NCBI RefSeq assembly: GCF_000797495.1 | Contig: NZ_JTGN01000013.1 | Location: forward strand, 18,641-81,820 | Source: Robinsoniella peoriensis | Lineage (GTDB): Bacteria > Bacillota > Clostridia > Lachnospirales > Lachnospiraceae | Length of the DNA stretch: 63,180 nt | Direction of reading: 5' to 3' | Shown: positions 44,612 to 53,023 of the stretch, in pieces | Layout of the letters: each line of letters starts with the position of its first letter | How positions within the stretch are numbered: the first letter of the stretch is position 1 | Made by a program: the position numbers and the translations under genes | Notes under the pieces: generated by a model | The model's database searches: none | Seen by the model: only the letters and a program-made list of their open reading frames with translations | What the model was told of the DNA's origin: nothing

Positions 44612-45742
44612 CTATTCCTCCCCCGCCGATGGTATCAGATAGGAATTTTCTGCCTCCGCATACTCTGCCTCCGGCATTGATTCCAAAGTTTCCAATGCCT
44701 TTTCCGAAGCCTTCAGCGCAGATGCTTTTTCAGCCGGCTCAGAAATCTTAAGGCTGGCATCATAGATGACACCTTTAAATTTCTGATCATATCTGGAAAA
44801 AGATAATAGTGCTCTTTCTCCGTTTATCCCGGTCACTTCAATAGTGATATCAGGATCATTATTGGAATAACCCTGACAGCCATATTCCGAAGATGCTGCT
44901 TTCCCATTCACAATATCCAGCTTTTCTGCCAGTTCTTTTGCCAGTTGCGTATACTCGCCGGGATTATCCATTAGTTTCTGGTCAAAATCCAGTGACACTT
45001 TCTTATCCAGAGTGCGTGAAAAACCTGCATTAAAGCGTTCCCCCGTTACGGCATCGACCATAAAAGAGTAGCAGGTATCTTCCGGTGAGCGGGTATCCCC
45101 CAGACGCACATCCCCGCTCCAGAATGCCCTTGGAAATGTTTCCGTACCGGCATTATATGACATATAGATGGTCGCCCCGTTCATCTTTAATCCATAAAGC
45201 TCCCACAGCATTTTAGCCCCTGTCTCAGCTGCTACATCCTGTTTCAGATCCTTCTCAGTTGGAATGCTGTCCTTCGTCAGAGGATCAGAAACCACTTTAT
45301 AAGTTCCCTTCACATATTTATTTTCCTGCACTTCTCCATTTATCACAGCATCAGCTTCCTGGATTTCTTCTTCTGCTTCGATGGCTGCGTCTACTTTCTT
45401 TGCTCCCTTGCTTTCAGTTCCTTCTTTTGCCTCTGCCGTTCCTTCTTTTGCCTCTGCCGTTTCTTCTTTTTTCTCTGCCGTTTCTTCTTTCAACAGATAG
45501 CTGGTGGAAACAGTCGCTGTTTTCCCCAATTCTGCTGCCATAACAGCATCGCTCACACCCCCAAATAAAAATGCACATACGCCAATTGCTGCAAATGCAC
45601 CAGCGATAATCCTGGGAAATTCATTTTTATCACTCTTTTTATTTCTTCTGTTATTTGCTGCAGTATCTCTTCTGCTATATATCTTTTTATCTGTTCTTTT
45701 ATCTGTTCTGCTGCCTGTTCTTTTACCTTTTCTATTATCCAT
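44612..45742 (-). CDS. Lysine-rich membrane-anchored protein, effector of the adjacent two-component system
   Basis: A 376-residue protein of unknown function. The first 40 residues are strongly basic and cytoplasmic, then one helix (IIAGAFAAIGVCAFLFGGVSDAVMAA, about 45-70), a low-complexity Glu/Lys/Ala linker with 7-residue repeats (EETAEAKEGTAEAKEGT), and an extracytoplasmic globular part of about 230 residues with GATIYMSYNAGTETFPRAFWSGDVRLG and a Cys-Gly-containing segment. No known family was recognised. AAAGGGGTAAAT precedes the ATG. The 11-bp-spaced repeats just upstream (45827-45857) match those ahead of the regulator gene at 47233-47886, so it is probably a target. Confidence 0.75.
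   Translation of the reverse strand: MDNRKGKRTGSRTDKRTDKKIYSRRDTAANNRRNKKSDKNEFPRIIAGAFAAIGVCAFLFGGVSDAVMAAELGKTATVSTSYLLKEETAEKKEETAEAKEGTAEAKEGTESKGAKKVDAAIEAEEEIQEADAVINGEVQENKYVKGTYKVVSDPLTKDSIPTEKDLKQDVAAETGAKMLWELYGLKMNGATIYMSYNAGTETFPRAFWSGDVRLGDTRSPEDTCYSFMVDAVTGERFNAGFSRTLDKKVSLDFDQKLMDNPGEYTQLAKELAEKLDIVNGKAASSEYGCQGYSNNDPDITIEVTGINGERALLSFSRYDQKFKGVIYDASLKISEPAEKASALKASEKALETLESMPEAEYAEAENSYLIPSAGEE
45418..45488. repeat. 21-bp tandem repeat in the linker of the anchored protein
   Basis: Two near-identical 21-base units (from 45418) and a degenerate third encode the repeated EGTAEAK/EETAEKK linker. In-frame, so it can vary in copy number without breaking the gene. Confidence 0.8.
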
Positions 45743-45826
45743 ATTTACCCCTTTGCTTCTGGCATGCCTGCCTTTTTATTCGTATTTGTGATCACATTTC
45801 CTATCTTAGACTCCGGAGATTATAAA

Positions 45827-45857
45827 CTTGTAATGAACTTGTTACAGAGTTGTAAAC
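45827..45857 (-). promoter_or_regulatory. Triple 11-bp-spaced direct repeat, probable response-regulator site
   Basis: On the plus strand CTTGTAATGAA, CTTGTTACAGA and GTTGTAAAC follow one another every 11 bases, the spacing of OmpR/PhoB-type tandem sites. It overlaps the kinase stop codon and lies 85 bases before the effector start. Confidence 0.55.
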
Positions 45858-47236
45858 ATTACTTTTACCTCGGTCCCTTCCATAAGACCGGATGCGAATT
45901 GAAGATGTGCATTATGAAGCTGGGAAATTTGTTCACAGATCGATAGTCCCAATCCGGCTCCGCCTTCCTTGCGGCTTCTGGACTTATCTGCCCGATAAAA
46001 AGCTTCTTTTACATGCTGCAGCTGTCTCTCTGTCATACCTTTTCCATAATCCCGGACGGATAAAACTTTTACATTATCTTCCTGATAAGCTTTTACCTCT
46101 ATCCAAGACTTCGGATTGCTTGCTTTGATGGCATTGTCAATCAGGTTCACCAGCAGACTTTCCAGAAGTTCTGCATTTCCGGTAATACAATCCATTTGAC
46201 AGCTGTAGTTAACCGTAATCTCTTTTTCGACAGCCTTACGCAAAGTGGTATTGCTTACAGCATCCAGCAATGATTTCACTTCTATCTTTTCTTTTTTGAT
46301 TTCATTGTTCCGCATCATCGCCAGGTCCAGCAGCTGGTACGCCATGTTCTCCATTCTTTTGCTTTCAGACATGATATAACCGCAGGACATGATTCTGTCT
46401 TCTTCTGAAATTACCGCTTTTTGTATATACTCCGCATACCCATAAATTGCTGTTAAGGGAGTGCGCAGTTCATGGGCAAAATTATCTATAAACTGTTGTT
46501 TCTGCCTTGCCGATTCATTCAGGTCAGCTATTTGTTTTTGTATTTCCATTGCCATGTGGTTAAAGCTCTGTGACATATATGCCAATTCATCATTGCCGGA
46601 GACCGGAAGCCGTTTTTCATACTCTCCTGCCGCAATCCCCATGGATGCCTCCGAAATCTGCTTCAGAGGGCGGAAAATCTGATTTAGCAAAATCAGCAGG
46701 CAGAATGCCAGACATATGGATAAAACCGTTCCCGCCATATACAGCGTATTCTTTAACCGGTTCCAGGAAGTTATGGTCTCTTCTATATTATAGCGGTATA
46801 CCAGGGCATAGTCCTCAAAAGGTGCCGGAAGCAGACCCGCCACATAAACAGACGGCTCCTCATTTCCTTTGATGGATACATAGCGCTGTCCTTCCTTATA
46901 AGAATCAGTATTTATATCCTCCAGAACTTCCTGCGCCATATTGGTATAAACCAGGTTTACCTTTTTATACACTGCAAGACCCATGCCGTTACCTTTTGCC
47001 AGATAGGAATACGGATGCATTAAGCTCTCCATCGAGCCCCCAATCTCTACCCCTCTGCTGTCCAGAGCCTGAAAATCTTTTAATATAGAAGAAACAATCA
47101 CGTAATGCTCCGCCAGGCATCGTTCTTTTATAACCCCAACCTTATCTTTAAATATGATTGCTGACATTACGGTTATTCCGGCGTATAAAAAGAATAAGAA
47201 CAAAATAAGCGTGGTAAAAAAGGCCCGTTTTTTCAT
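45842..47236 (-). CDS. Sensor histidine kinase (HAMP/HisKA)
   Basis: A 464-residue membrane kinase: N-terminal helix (TTLILFLFFLYAGITVMSAIIF), extracytoplasmic sensor (about 30-155), second helix (about 160-188), HAMP (RPLKQISEASMGIAAGEYEKRLPV), HisKA box FIDNFAHELRTPLTAIYGYAEY and HATPase_c with LLVNLIDNAIKAS, VRDYGKGM and GGAGLGLSICEQI. It overlaps the response-regulator gene by four bases. Signal unknown. Confidence 0.92.
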   Translation of the reverse strand: MKKRAFFTTLILFLFFLYAGITVMSAIIFKDKVGVIKERCLAEHYVIVSSILKDFQALDSRGVEIGGSMESLMHPYSYLAKGNGMGLAVYKKVNLVYTNMAQEVLEDINTDSYKEGQRYVSIKGNEEPSVYVAGLLPAPFEDYALVYRYNIEETITSWNRLKNTLYMAGTVLSICLAFCLLILLNQIFRPLKQISEASMGIAAGEYEKRLPVSGNDELAYMSQSFNHMAMEIQKQIADLNESARQKQQFIDNFAHELRTPLTAIYGYAEYIQKAVISEEDRIMSCGYIMSESKRMENMAYQLLDLAMMRNNEIKKEKIEVKSLLDAVSNTTLRKAVEKEITVNYSCQMDCITGNAELLESLLVNLIDNAIKASNPKSWIEVKAYQEDNVKVLSVRDYGKGMTERQLQHVKEAFYRADKSRSRKEGGAGLGLSICEQISQLHNAHLQFASGLMEGTEVKVMFTTL

Positions 47237-47886
47237 TTCGTGACCTCCAGACGATATCCCATCTTATATACTGTTTTTATATAATCCTCCAGTTCCAGTT
47301 TCTTCCGCAGTTTCTGTATATGTACATCCACCGTCCTGGTATCCCCTTCAAAATCATACCCCCAGACAAGCTCCAGAAGTTTTTCCCTGGATAGAGCAAT
47401 ATTTCGGTTCGTAACCAACGTTTCCAGCAGGTCATACTCCTTTGGCGTACAATCCATAAGCAGGTCATTTAAAAATACCTGATGGCTTTCAAAATCTATT
47501 CTGACTTTACCAACCGAATACCCGGTATTCTGTTTTAATGTCCTGCGCAGAACCGCCTCCACCCGCGCCAGAAGCTCCAGCATTTGAAACGGTTTGGTAA
47601 TATAGTCATCCGCCCCCATTTTTAAACCTTTCACCCGATCCGATAAACCGGTTCTGGCAGTGAGAAATATAGTAGGTGTTCCCTTTGATTCCCGGTATAC
47701 TTCATATCCGTCCAGCCCGGGCAGCATAATATCCAGGATTAACAGATCAAAATGATTCTGCCCAAGCTCCCGGACTGCTTCCTCTCCATCAAATGCCGTC
47801 ACACACGTGTGCCCCACAAGCTGCAGATTTCTGCGTACTAATTCATTTATCGCTAACTCATCTTCGACAATTAGTATTGCTGCCAT
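47233..47886 (-). CDS. OmpR-family response regulator
   Basis: A 217-residue regulator: receiver (LIVEDELAIN, phospho-acceptor in LLILDIMLPGLDGYEV, YITKPF) and C-terminal winged helix (LMDCTPKEYDLLETLVTNRN ... RTVDVHIQKLRKKLE). ATG behind AAAGGGGGATAAAA. Expected to bind 11-bp direct repeats; matching sites occur at 45827 and 47945. Confidence 0.93.
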   Translation of the reverse strand: MAAILIVEDELAINELVRRNLQLVGHTCVTAFDGEEAVRELGQNHFDLLILDIMLPGLDGYEVYRESKGTPTIFLTARTGLSDRVKGLKMGADDYITKPFQMLELLARVEAVLRRTLKQNTGYSVGKVRIDFESHQVFLNDLLMDCTPKEYDLLETLVTNRNIALSREKLLELVWGYDFEGDTRTVDVHIQKLRKKLELEDYIKTVYKMGYRLEVTK

Positions 47887-47944
47887 TTTTATCCCCCTTT
47901 CATATCGCAGATGTTCCTGCTTTTAATGGAAATATAACATGGGG

Positions 47945-47963
47945 ATGTTACCAAGTTGTAAAC
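47945..47963 (-). promoter_or_regulatory. 11-bp-spaced direct repeat upstream of the regulator gene
   Basis: ATGTTACCAAG followed by TTGTAAAC reproduces the last two units of the site at 45827 with the same 11-base period, 59 bases before the regulator start; it suggests autoregulation. Confidence 0.5.
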
Positions 47964-47977
47964 TTTCTTTCGGCGGC

Positions 47978-49333
47978 TTAACAGAACCTGACCGTAACCA
48001 CCCCGCCAGATTCACAGTTTCCCAGTTCCAGTTGTCCAGCGTGAGCTTTTACTACTTCCGCTGCAAACCAAAGTCCAAGTCCATTGTGTCCATCGGTGCC
48101 ACGCGCTGCATCTCCACGCCACAGGCGCTCTGTTGCATGGTGTAATGCCGATTTACTAAAGCCAGGACCTTCGTCACGCACAGTGACCTGCCAGCCCCCC
48201 TCTGCCATGCTGCTTTCCAGATACACATTTCCTCCTGCGGGGGTATACTCAATTGCATTCTGCACCACATTGCCGAGGGCACGAAGTAAATGGTCTCTCT
48301 GAATGCTCACAGTACCCTCCAGGCCGTTATGGGTTTGCAGGCAAACCCTCTTTGTTTCTGCAAAAGCCATTGTTCTGTTGCCCAGCTCGTCAAACATGGC
48401 AGACAGGCTGGTGTTTTCAAATGCCTCATCACCACCGGCGGCGGTTTCCAGCAGGCTGGCAACATACTGCCTGGCCCTGTCGTTGCCTGCCATAATTGTT
48501 TCCACCATTTTGCGGCTGCTGCCAGGCAGTTCTTCACCCAGCAGAAGTTCGGCATTGCCTCCCACCAGGGTGAGCGGGGTTTTTAAATCATGCGCAAGTG
48601 CTGCTATTTCTGCCTCACGTTCCTGCTGTGCCGCCCACTGGGAAGACAGGGCGCTGTACAATGCCTCCCGCATATGCTCCATGGCGCCAAGCGCCTGGTC
48701 ATACTCGCGGATGCCTGCGTGAGGAATTGTGAAATCCAGTTCCTGGGCGCCGATCTTCTCGCTTACCTCACTGAACAGCTTCAGCTTGGCTGCGAGGCGC
48801 CGGCGGAGCCACAGAGTATTAAATAACAGGCAGAGCACCAATGCCGCTCCAAAGGTGGCCAGCCACAGGTATTCAAAGGGTGGCAGCATGTCACGCAGCA
48901 CAGGATTGGTAAACTCTGCCCTGTAATGCCAGCGAAAGATTATGGTGCTTCCATCTGCGTAAGTGTACCGCGAAACATCCGCGTTGGTGTGCCGGGAAAC
49001 ATAAAGGCTGTAGGCATCCTCCTGAAAAATTCCGGCAAGGGTTTCCAGCTTCTTTCCCTCTACGTTGCTTTCCAGCACTTTGCCATTTGGATCAAACAAA
49101 GCATACTCAGGCAGGAAATCGTCACCGGGAGAAACAAATGTTTCTGGCTCTCCGTCCAGCATCTGCTCCACCTGCTGGTTCGGGACAACTCCCCGGTAAA
49201 CAATGCCGGTGTTTTGAAACCTCACCAGGCAAAAAGACCATACCATACAGCATAACAGCATACAGCCGGACATAACTACTGCAAAGCGCAAAAGCACAAA
49301 AGAAAGGCCTACAGAACGCTGTCTTTTCGCCAT
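47978..49333 (-). CDS. Sensor histidine kinase of the antimicrobial-peptide resistance system (CprK-like)
   Basis: About 451 residues with two membrane helices around an extracytoplasmic sensor (about 40-155), then the His box in IAALAHDLKTPLTLVGGNAELL, the N-box ALGNVVQNAIEYTP, VRDEGPGFS and GHNGLGLWFAAEVV. It overlaps the response-regulator gene and follows a lantibiotic-type transporter operon. The ATG at 49333 has GGGTGGGCTACAA upstream. The gene is clearly richer in G and C than the transporter genes beside it. Relatives sense lantibiotics or cationic peptides, but the ligand here is not shown. Confidence 0.9.
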   Translation of the reverse strand: MAKRQRSVGLSFVLLRFAVVMSGCMLLCCMVWSFCLVRFQNTGIVYRGVVPNQQVEQMLDGEPETFVSPGDDFLPEYALFDPNGKVLESNVEGKKLETLAGIFQEDAYSLYVSRHTNADVSRYTYADGSTIIFRWHYRAEFTNPVLRDMLPPFEYLWLATFGAALVLCLLFNTLWLRRRLAAKLKLFSEVSEKIGAQELDFTIPHAGIREYDQALGAMEHMREALYSALSSQWAAQQEREAEIAALAHDLKTPLTLVGGNAELLLGEELPGSSRKMVETIMAGNDRARQYVASLLETAAGGDEAFENTSLSAMFDELGNRTMAFAETKRVCLQTHNGLEGTVSIQRDHLLRALGNVVQNAIEYTPAGGNVYLESSMAEGGWQVTVRDEGPGFSKSALHHATERLWRGDAARGTDGHNGLGLWFAAEVVKAHAGQLELGNCESGGVVTVRFC

Positions 49334-49983
49334 TTGTAGCCCACCCCCCAAACAGTTTCTATAGGACTTAAGCCGTCGGCTTTCAGCTTGGCACGGATAT
49401 TTTTGATGTGCTCCGCAATGGCCGACGAATCGCCTTCCGCGTCAAAACCGAAAACGGCTTCGTATAATTGTTCTTTGGTAAACACCTGACCGGCATGCAG
49501 TGCAAGGTGCTCACAGATGGCGTATTCGCCCTTGGTAAAAGGCAGTGTATGTTCACCCGCGATGGCCCCCTTTGCCTGCATATCAAAGCGAACACCACCC
49601 CGGTTCAGGGTGCGGCTGGGCTGGCGTACCTCCCGCCGCAGATGGGCATTTACCCGTGCGCACAGCTCCGCGATCCTGAATGGTTTTTTAATATAATCAT
49701 CAGCGCCCAGGCCAAAGCCCTGCACAAGGGCCGCATCTTCCGTCCTGGCAGTCAGGAACAATATGGGACAATCCACCTCGGCACGGATGCGGCTGCAAAG
49801 AGAAAATCCATCCTCTCCGGGCATCATCACATCCAACAGCAAAAGGTTATACAGCTGACACCTGGCAGGCTGCACGGTAGCGGGATCCGTTTCGGTGTCT
49901 ACCTGGTGCCCGTCCCTTTCCAGGGCGGTGCGTACCAGTGCCAGCATATCAAGGTCATCATCGACCACTAACAGTTTCGCCAT
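49309..49983 (-). CDS. OmpR-family response regulator (CprR-like)
   Basis: A 224-residue regulator with receiver motifs LLVVDDDLDML, LLLDVMMPGEDGFSL and YIKKPF, and a C-terminal winged helix (LPFTKGEYAICEHLALHAGQVF ... IAEHIKNIRAKLK). It lies directly downstream of the ABC genes and upstream of the kinase, the order seen in clostridial CprABC-RK and other lantibiotic self-protection clusters. GC-rich compared with the transporter genes. Confidence 0.91.
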   Translation of the reverse strand: MAKLLVVDDDLDMLALVRTALERDGHQVDTETDPATVQPARCQLYNLLLLDVMMPGEDGFSLCSRIRAEVDCPILFLTARTEDAALVQGFGLGADDYIKKPFRIAELCARVNAHLRREVRQPSRTLNRGGVRFDMQAKGAIAGEHTLPFTKGEYAICEHLALHAGQVFTKEQLYEAVFGFDAEGDSSAIAEHIKNIRAKLKADGLSPIETVWGVGYKWRKDSVL

Positions 49984-50000
49984 AGTCTATCCTCCTAGTT

Positions 50001-50732
50001 TTACTCTTGTATAACTTTACCTTCCCATTTACTATACCATAGTAATGTCAAAATCAGAATCATCGAAGTAATAATAATCTGAGAAATAATTCCATGAAAA
50101 ATAAGTTCACTTGAAAATCCAAAATAATTTTTCAAATACCGAACACCCCATTCCCAGGGAATGAACGGCCAGATTTTATCACCAATGGGATTTTCAAAGA
50201 AACCCGCTAAAATCGTACCAGAAATCCCCAGCAAAACAGAAATACTTGAACCAAAACGAAATGCAATAGGTACGTGTAATAAATATAATAATAAACTGTT
50301 ATTTAATATAATACAAAATATGGCAAGATATGAACCAAAGTTCATTACACTTATATCCAGAAAAAAATTGACTCCAATATAGAAACAAAGTTCATATATG
50401 ATCACACTTATGGCTGAAAAAAACAGTAAAAAGAACAATTTTCCCAAATATACGCTTCTTCGGGACTTCACTAAACCCAGAGCATTTTGAATACCGTTTA
50501 TATTCCTGTCGAGATTAATTAAAATTGGTGCAGCAATACTAACAAAAATCGGATAACATATTTGTAATACCACGAAAAACAATCTCGCATCCGAAATAAT
50601 ATGGTAACCGGCAGAAGCGTAATAAACCAAAAATAATGTTGTAACCACAACAGGCAGTAACAAATGCAATAGAACAACCGGAGTTCGTCTGATTTTGGTA
50701 AAGTTAGATAAAAACTCCCTTATAATAGTCAT
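50001..50732 (-). CDS. Lantibiotic-resistance ABC transporter permease (LanG/MutG, CprC-like)
   Basis: A 243-residue membrane protein with six hydrophobic segments, starting TIIREFLSNFTKIRRTPVVLLHLLLP, as in MutG/EpiG permeases. Works with the next gene's permease and the ATPase to remove lantibiotics or cationic peptides from the membrane. ATG overlaps the previous permease stop by four bases. AT-rich. Confidence 0.87.
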   Translation of the reverse strand: MTIIREFLSNFTKIRRTPVVLLHLLLPVVVTTLFLVYYASAGYHIISDARLFFVVLQICYPIFVSIAAPILINLDRNINGIQNALGLVKSRRSVYLGKLFFLLFFSAISVIIYELCFYIGVNFFLDISVMNFGSYLAIFCIILNNSLLLYLLHVPIAFRFGSSISVLLGISGTILAGFFENPIGDKIWPFIPWEWGVRYLKNYFGFSSELIFHGIISQIIITSMILILTLLWYSKWEGKVIQE

Positions 50733-51493
50733 TTGCGGTACACCTGCTTTCCATACCAGCGGGCAAACAAGATTGAAAAAACTAACATAGCAAACAAGCT
50801 TATCAATACCAGCAGCAAATTTTGTCCTGAATTTAATAATAATCGTGAATCTGCACCAACCAATAATCCGCTTGGCAAAACTCCAAATAAAGTAACCATA
50901 AACCTGGCAGGCCAGCTATATGGGAAAACCCAAAACAACGGCGTCAAGGAAAAAAACAGACCGCCTAACGCACTGGCAAACAAATTTATTATCACAGATC
51001 CAACAAATCCGACTTTCTGATCTAAAAATAAACAGAACGGAATCTGCCATAATAAAGAGAGACACAATAAGAAGTATCCTAAAACATAAAAACCGGCAAA
51101 ACCAATCGCAGTTGAAACACCTGACCATATGACTTCAGAGATTATGGCGATAAACGATAGCAATAATGATATCATCAAAAGATTCAGCGCTATTAGAATT
51201 GTTTTAGCAATAAATGTCTTCTTCAAGTTAATGGGCAAACTATAAAGCGTACGGTATTTGTGTTTTTGATCCTTATGATTAACTAAATGACATAAAATCA
51301 CAATGGACAAAGATGCAACAGGCATGCACCAATTGCAAACGATAGAGCTTGAAAAGCCACCTAAACCAATATTTAAATATATAAATATCATGGATATTAA
51401 AATTAAAGCTATTGGTATAAATATAATAAGTTTTCTAAATAAAGAGCGTTTAAATTTCAAGTTTTCTGCTTCTAAATATGTTCGCAGCATCAT
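50729..51493 (-). CDS. Lantibiotic-resistance ABC transporter permease (LanE/MutE, CprB-like)
   Basis: A 254-residue membrane protein with six helices; the start MMLRTYLEAENLKFKRSLFRKLIIFIP matches the MutE/EpiE permease N-terminus, and the phrase CNWCMPVASLSIVILCHLVNHKD is also typical. Its ATG overlaps the ATPase stop. A second adjacent ATG (51490) could be used. Confidence 0.87.
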   Translation of the reverse strand: MMLRTYLEAENLKFKRSLFRKLIIFIPIALILISMIFIYLNIGLGGFSSSIVCNWCMPVASLSIVILCHLVNHKDQKHKYRTLYSLPINLKKTFIAKTILIALNLLMISLLLSFIAIISEVIWSGVSTAIGFAGFYVLGYFLLCLSLLWQIPFCLFLDQKVGFVGSVIINLFASALGGLFFSLTPLFWVFPYSWPARFMVTLFGVLPSGLLVGADSRLLLNSGQNLLLVLISLFAMLVFSILFARWYGKQVYRK

Positions 51494-52191
51494 TATGCAC
51501 GCTCCCTTCTGACAATATCCATAAACAATTGTTCCAGATCTTCATCTGCTTCAACTTTGTCCTGGTAAAGAAGCGATCCATTGTATATGATCCCTATATC
51601 ATCGGCAACCTGTTGTATTTCGCTTAAAATATGACTGGATATAATTACAGAAATCCCAGACTCCGCAAATGTTCGGATCATGATCCTTAATTCTTCTATG
51701 CCAAAAGGGTCTAATCCGTTAGTAGGTTCATCCAAGACTAATAATTGGGGGTTATTAAGCAGCGCTAATGCTATACCCAGTCTCTGTTTCATTCCCAGCG
51801 AAAAATCGGATATCTTTTTATTTTTCGTATCCGCTAAGTCCATTTTTTGCAATACTTCAGTACATTTTTCTGCCCCAATCCCCAAAAGAGTCGCCCTCAC
51901 TTTTAAGTTTTCAAATGCCGTTAAATTCTCATACAACGGTGGTGATTCGATTAATGAACCAATATTCAATAAATCTTTACGGGACCAGGGATGATTGTTG
52001 AATAATATTTCTCCTGAAGTCGATCTGGTAATTCCTGTGATCATCTTCAGCAATGTTGATTTACCGGCACCATTAGGTCCTAATAAACCGTAGACAGAAT
52101 TTTTTCTTACACACATCGATAAATCTTTTATTGCATACGTCTTTTTAAACTTTTTAGAAACATGATTGGTTTTTATGATATACTCATACAT
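51493..52191 (-). CDS. Lantibiotic-resistance ABC transporter ATPase (LanF/MutF, CprA-like)
   Basis: A 232-residue ATPase: Walker A GPNGAGKST (about 38-46), signature FSLGMKQRLGIA, Walker B LLVLDEPTNGLD, H-loop ISSHILSEI. First gene of a tightly packed five-gene operon (ATPase, two permeases, response regulator, kinase). ATG behind GGAGGAAGTTATAA. Confidence 0.92.
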   Translation of the reverse strand: MYEYIIKTNHVSKKFKKTYAIKDLSMCVRKNSVYGLLGPNGAGKSTLLKMITGITRSTSGEILFNNHPWSRKDLLNIGSLIESPPLYENLTAFENLKVRATLLGIGAEKCTEVLQKMDLADTKNKKISDFSLGMKQRLGIALALLNNPQLLVLDEPTNGLDPFGIEELRIMIRTFAESGISVIISSHILSEIQQVADDIGIIYNGSLLYQDKVEADEDLEQLFMDIVRRERA

Positions 52192-52237
52192 TTATAACTT
52201 CCTCCATTTTACATAATTGACAACATAAAACGGTCTG

Positions 52238-52312
52238 CCGGCTGCAGCCGGTTTGAACAGTGTCCGTTCCATAGCGTTGTAACTCTTTTAATTTGTTACT
52301 GCTATGGTAACA
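52238..52312 (-). promoter_or_regulatory. Upstream region of the lantibiotic-resistance operon: palindrome and GTAAC repeats
   Basis: CCGGCTGCAGCCGG (52238-52251) is a perfect 14-base palindrome in the probable leader. Further up, TGTTAC-N7-GTAACA (52294-52312) forms an inverted repeat, and TTGTAAC occurs again at 52277. These resemble the TTGTTAC/TTGTAAA units near the neighbouring two-component system and may be regulator sites. Confidence 0.45.
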
Positions 52313-52412
52313 GCTATTTTTAAGGAAATTATAAAGATGCTGCTGCTTACTTGAAAATTCACCCCTGCCAGCAGCCTATAAAGTTTAAATATTGCGTTTG
52401 TCAGGCTGGGCG

Positions 52413-52736
52413 CTAAATTTGTTTCTTCTTATATTCCTTTCCCCAAACAACCATTGCCTCCAAAACTGTATTCAAACTCAATCCCGTCTCTGTCAATTCA
52501 TATTCCACACGGGGCGGTACTTCCGCATATACCGTTCTGGTAATCAATCCCGCCTCCTTCATATCCTTTAGATTAGAAGTCAGCACTTTTTGTGAAATGT
52601 TCCCAATCGAATTTTTCAGTTCTCCAAACCTTTTCTTGCCTGTTAACAGATCACGAATAATCAAAACTTTCCATCTGTTACTGATTAAGCTTAGGGTTGT
52701 TTCAACCGGACATTCCGGTAATTTATGTGTTTCCAT
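52413..52736 (-). CDS. HxlR-family transcriptional regulator
   Basis: A 107-residue winged-helix regulator: CPVETTLSLISNRWKVLIIRDLL, RFGELKNSIGNISQKVLTSNLKDM and VPPRVEYELTETGLSL are the family hallmarks. A cysteine sits near residue 9 as in many redox- or aldehyde-sensing members. It is divergent from the flavin/ferredoxin gene at 53024 and probably controls it. ATG with GGAGGAAATCAT. An inverted repeat at 52763-52787 may be its operator. Confidence 0.91.
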   Translation of the reverse strand: METHKLPECPVETTLSLISNRWKVLIIRDLLTGKKRFGELKNSIGNISQKVLTSNLKDMKEAGLITRTVYAEVPPRVEYELTETGLSLNTVLEAMVVWGKEYKKKQI

Positions 52737-52762
52737 ATGATTTCCTCCATTAGTTTCTTTTT

Positions 52763-52787
52763 GGCACCTTAAGCACTTTATTGTGCC
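52763..52787. promoter_or_regulatory. Candidate HxlR operator
   Basis: GGCAC (52763-52767) and GTGCC (52783-52787) are inverted across 15 bases, with an inner GCAC/GTGC pair, in the divergent promoter region 27 bases before the hxlR-type gene start. Confidence 0.4.
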
Positions 52788-52847
52788 TACTTGCGCTAAT
52801 CGCTGTATGCCTTTAATATATTACTTATAAAACAAGAAGTCAAGACA

Positions 52848-53009
52848 AGAGCGTGTTTGTAAATTGCTTTCTGACAGATGTGCGTCACAGTTTGTGGTAG
52901 ATTTGTCCCGGATGAAGGGCGCGTAGCGGGCTACGCAACCTGAATCCGGGGCAAATATGCCGCAAAGTGGGGCGTGCAGATGGCAGGAATGAATTTTAAA
53001 ACTCGCTCT
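52848..53009. mobile_element. MITE-like inverted-repeat element (about 162 bp)
   Basis: The ends AGAGCGTGTTTGTAAATT (52848-52865) and its imperfect inverse ending ACTCGCTCT (53009) enclose further complementary stretches: CCCGGAT with ATCCGGGG, and GCGTAG with CTACGC at the centre. The whole folds into one long hairpin and has no coding capacity. Such elements recur in Lachnospiraceae genomes as far as I know. It sits immediately before the ribosome binding site of the next gene. Confidence 0.7.
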
Positions 53010-53023
53010 AGGGAGGAATACCT

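Noticed and set aside
47978..52191. Lantibiotic biosynthesis cluster
   Set aside because: Only the transporter and two-component genes are present; no precursor peptide, LanB/C/M or protease gene was seen on either side.
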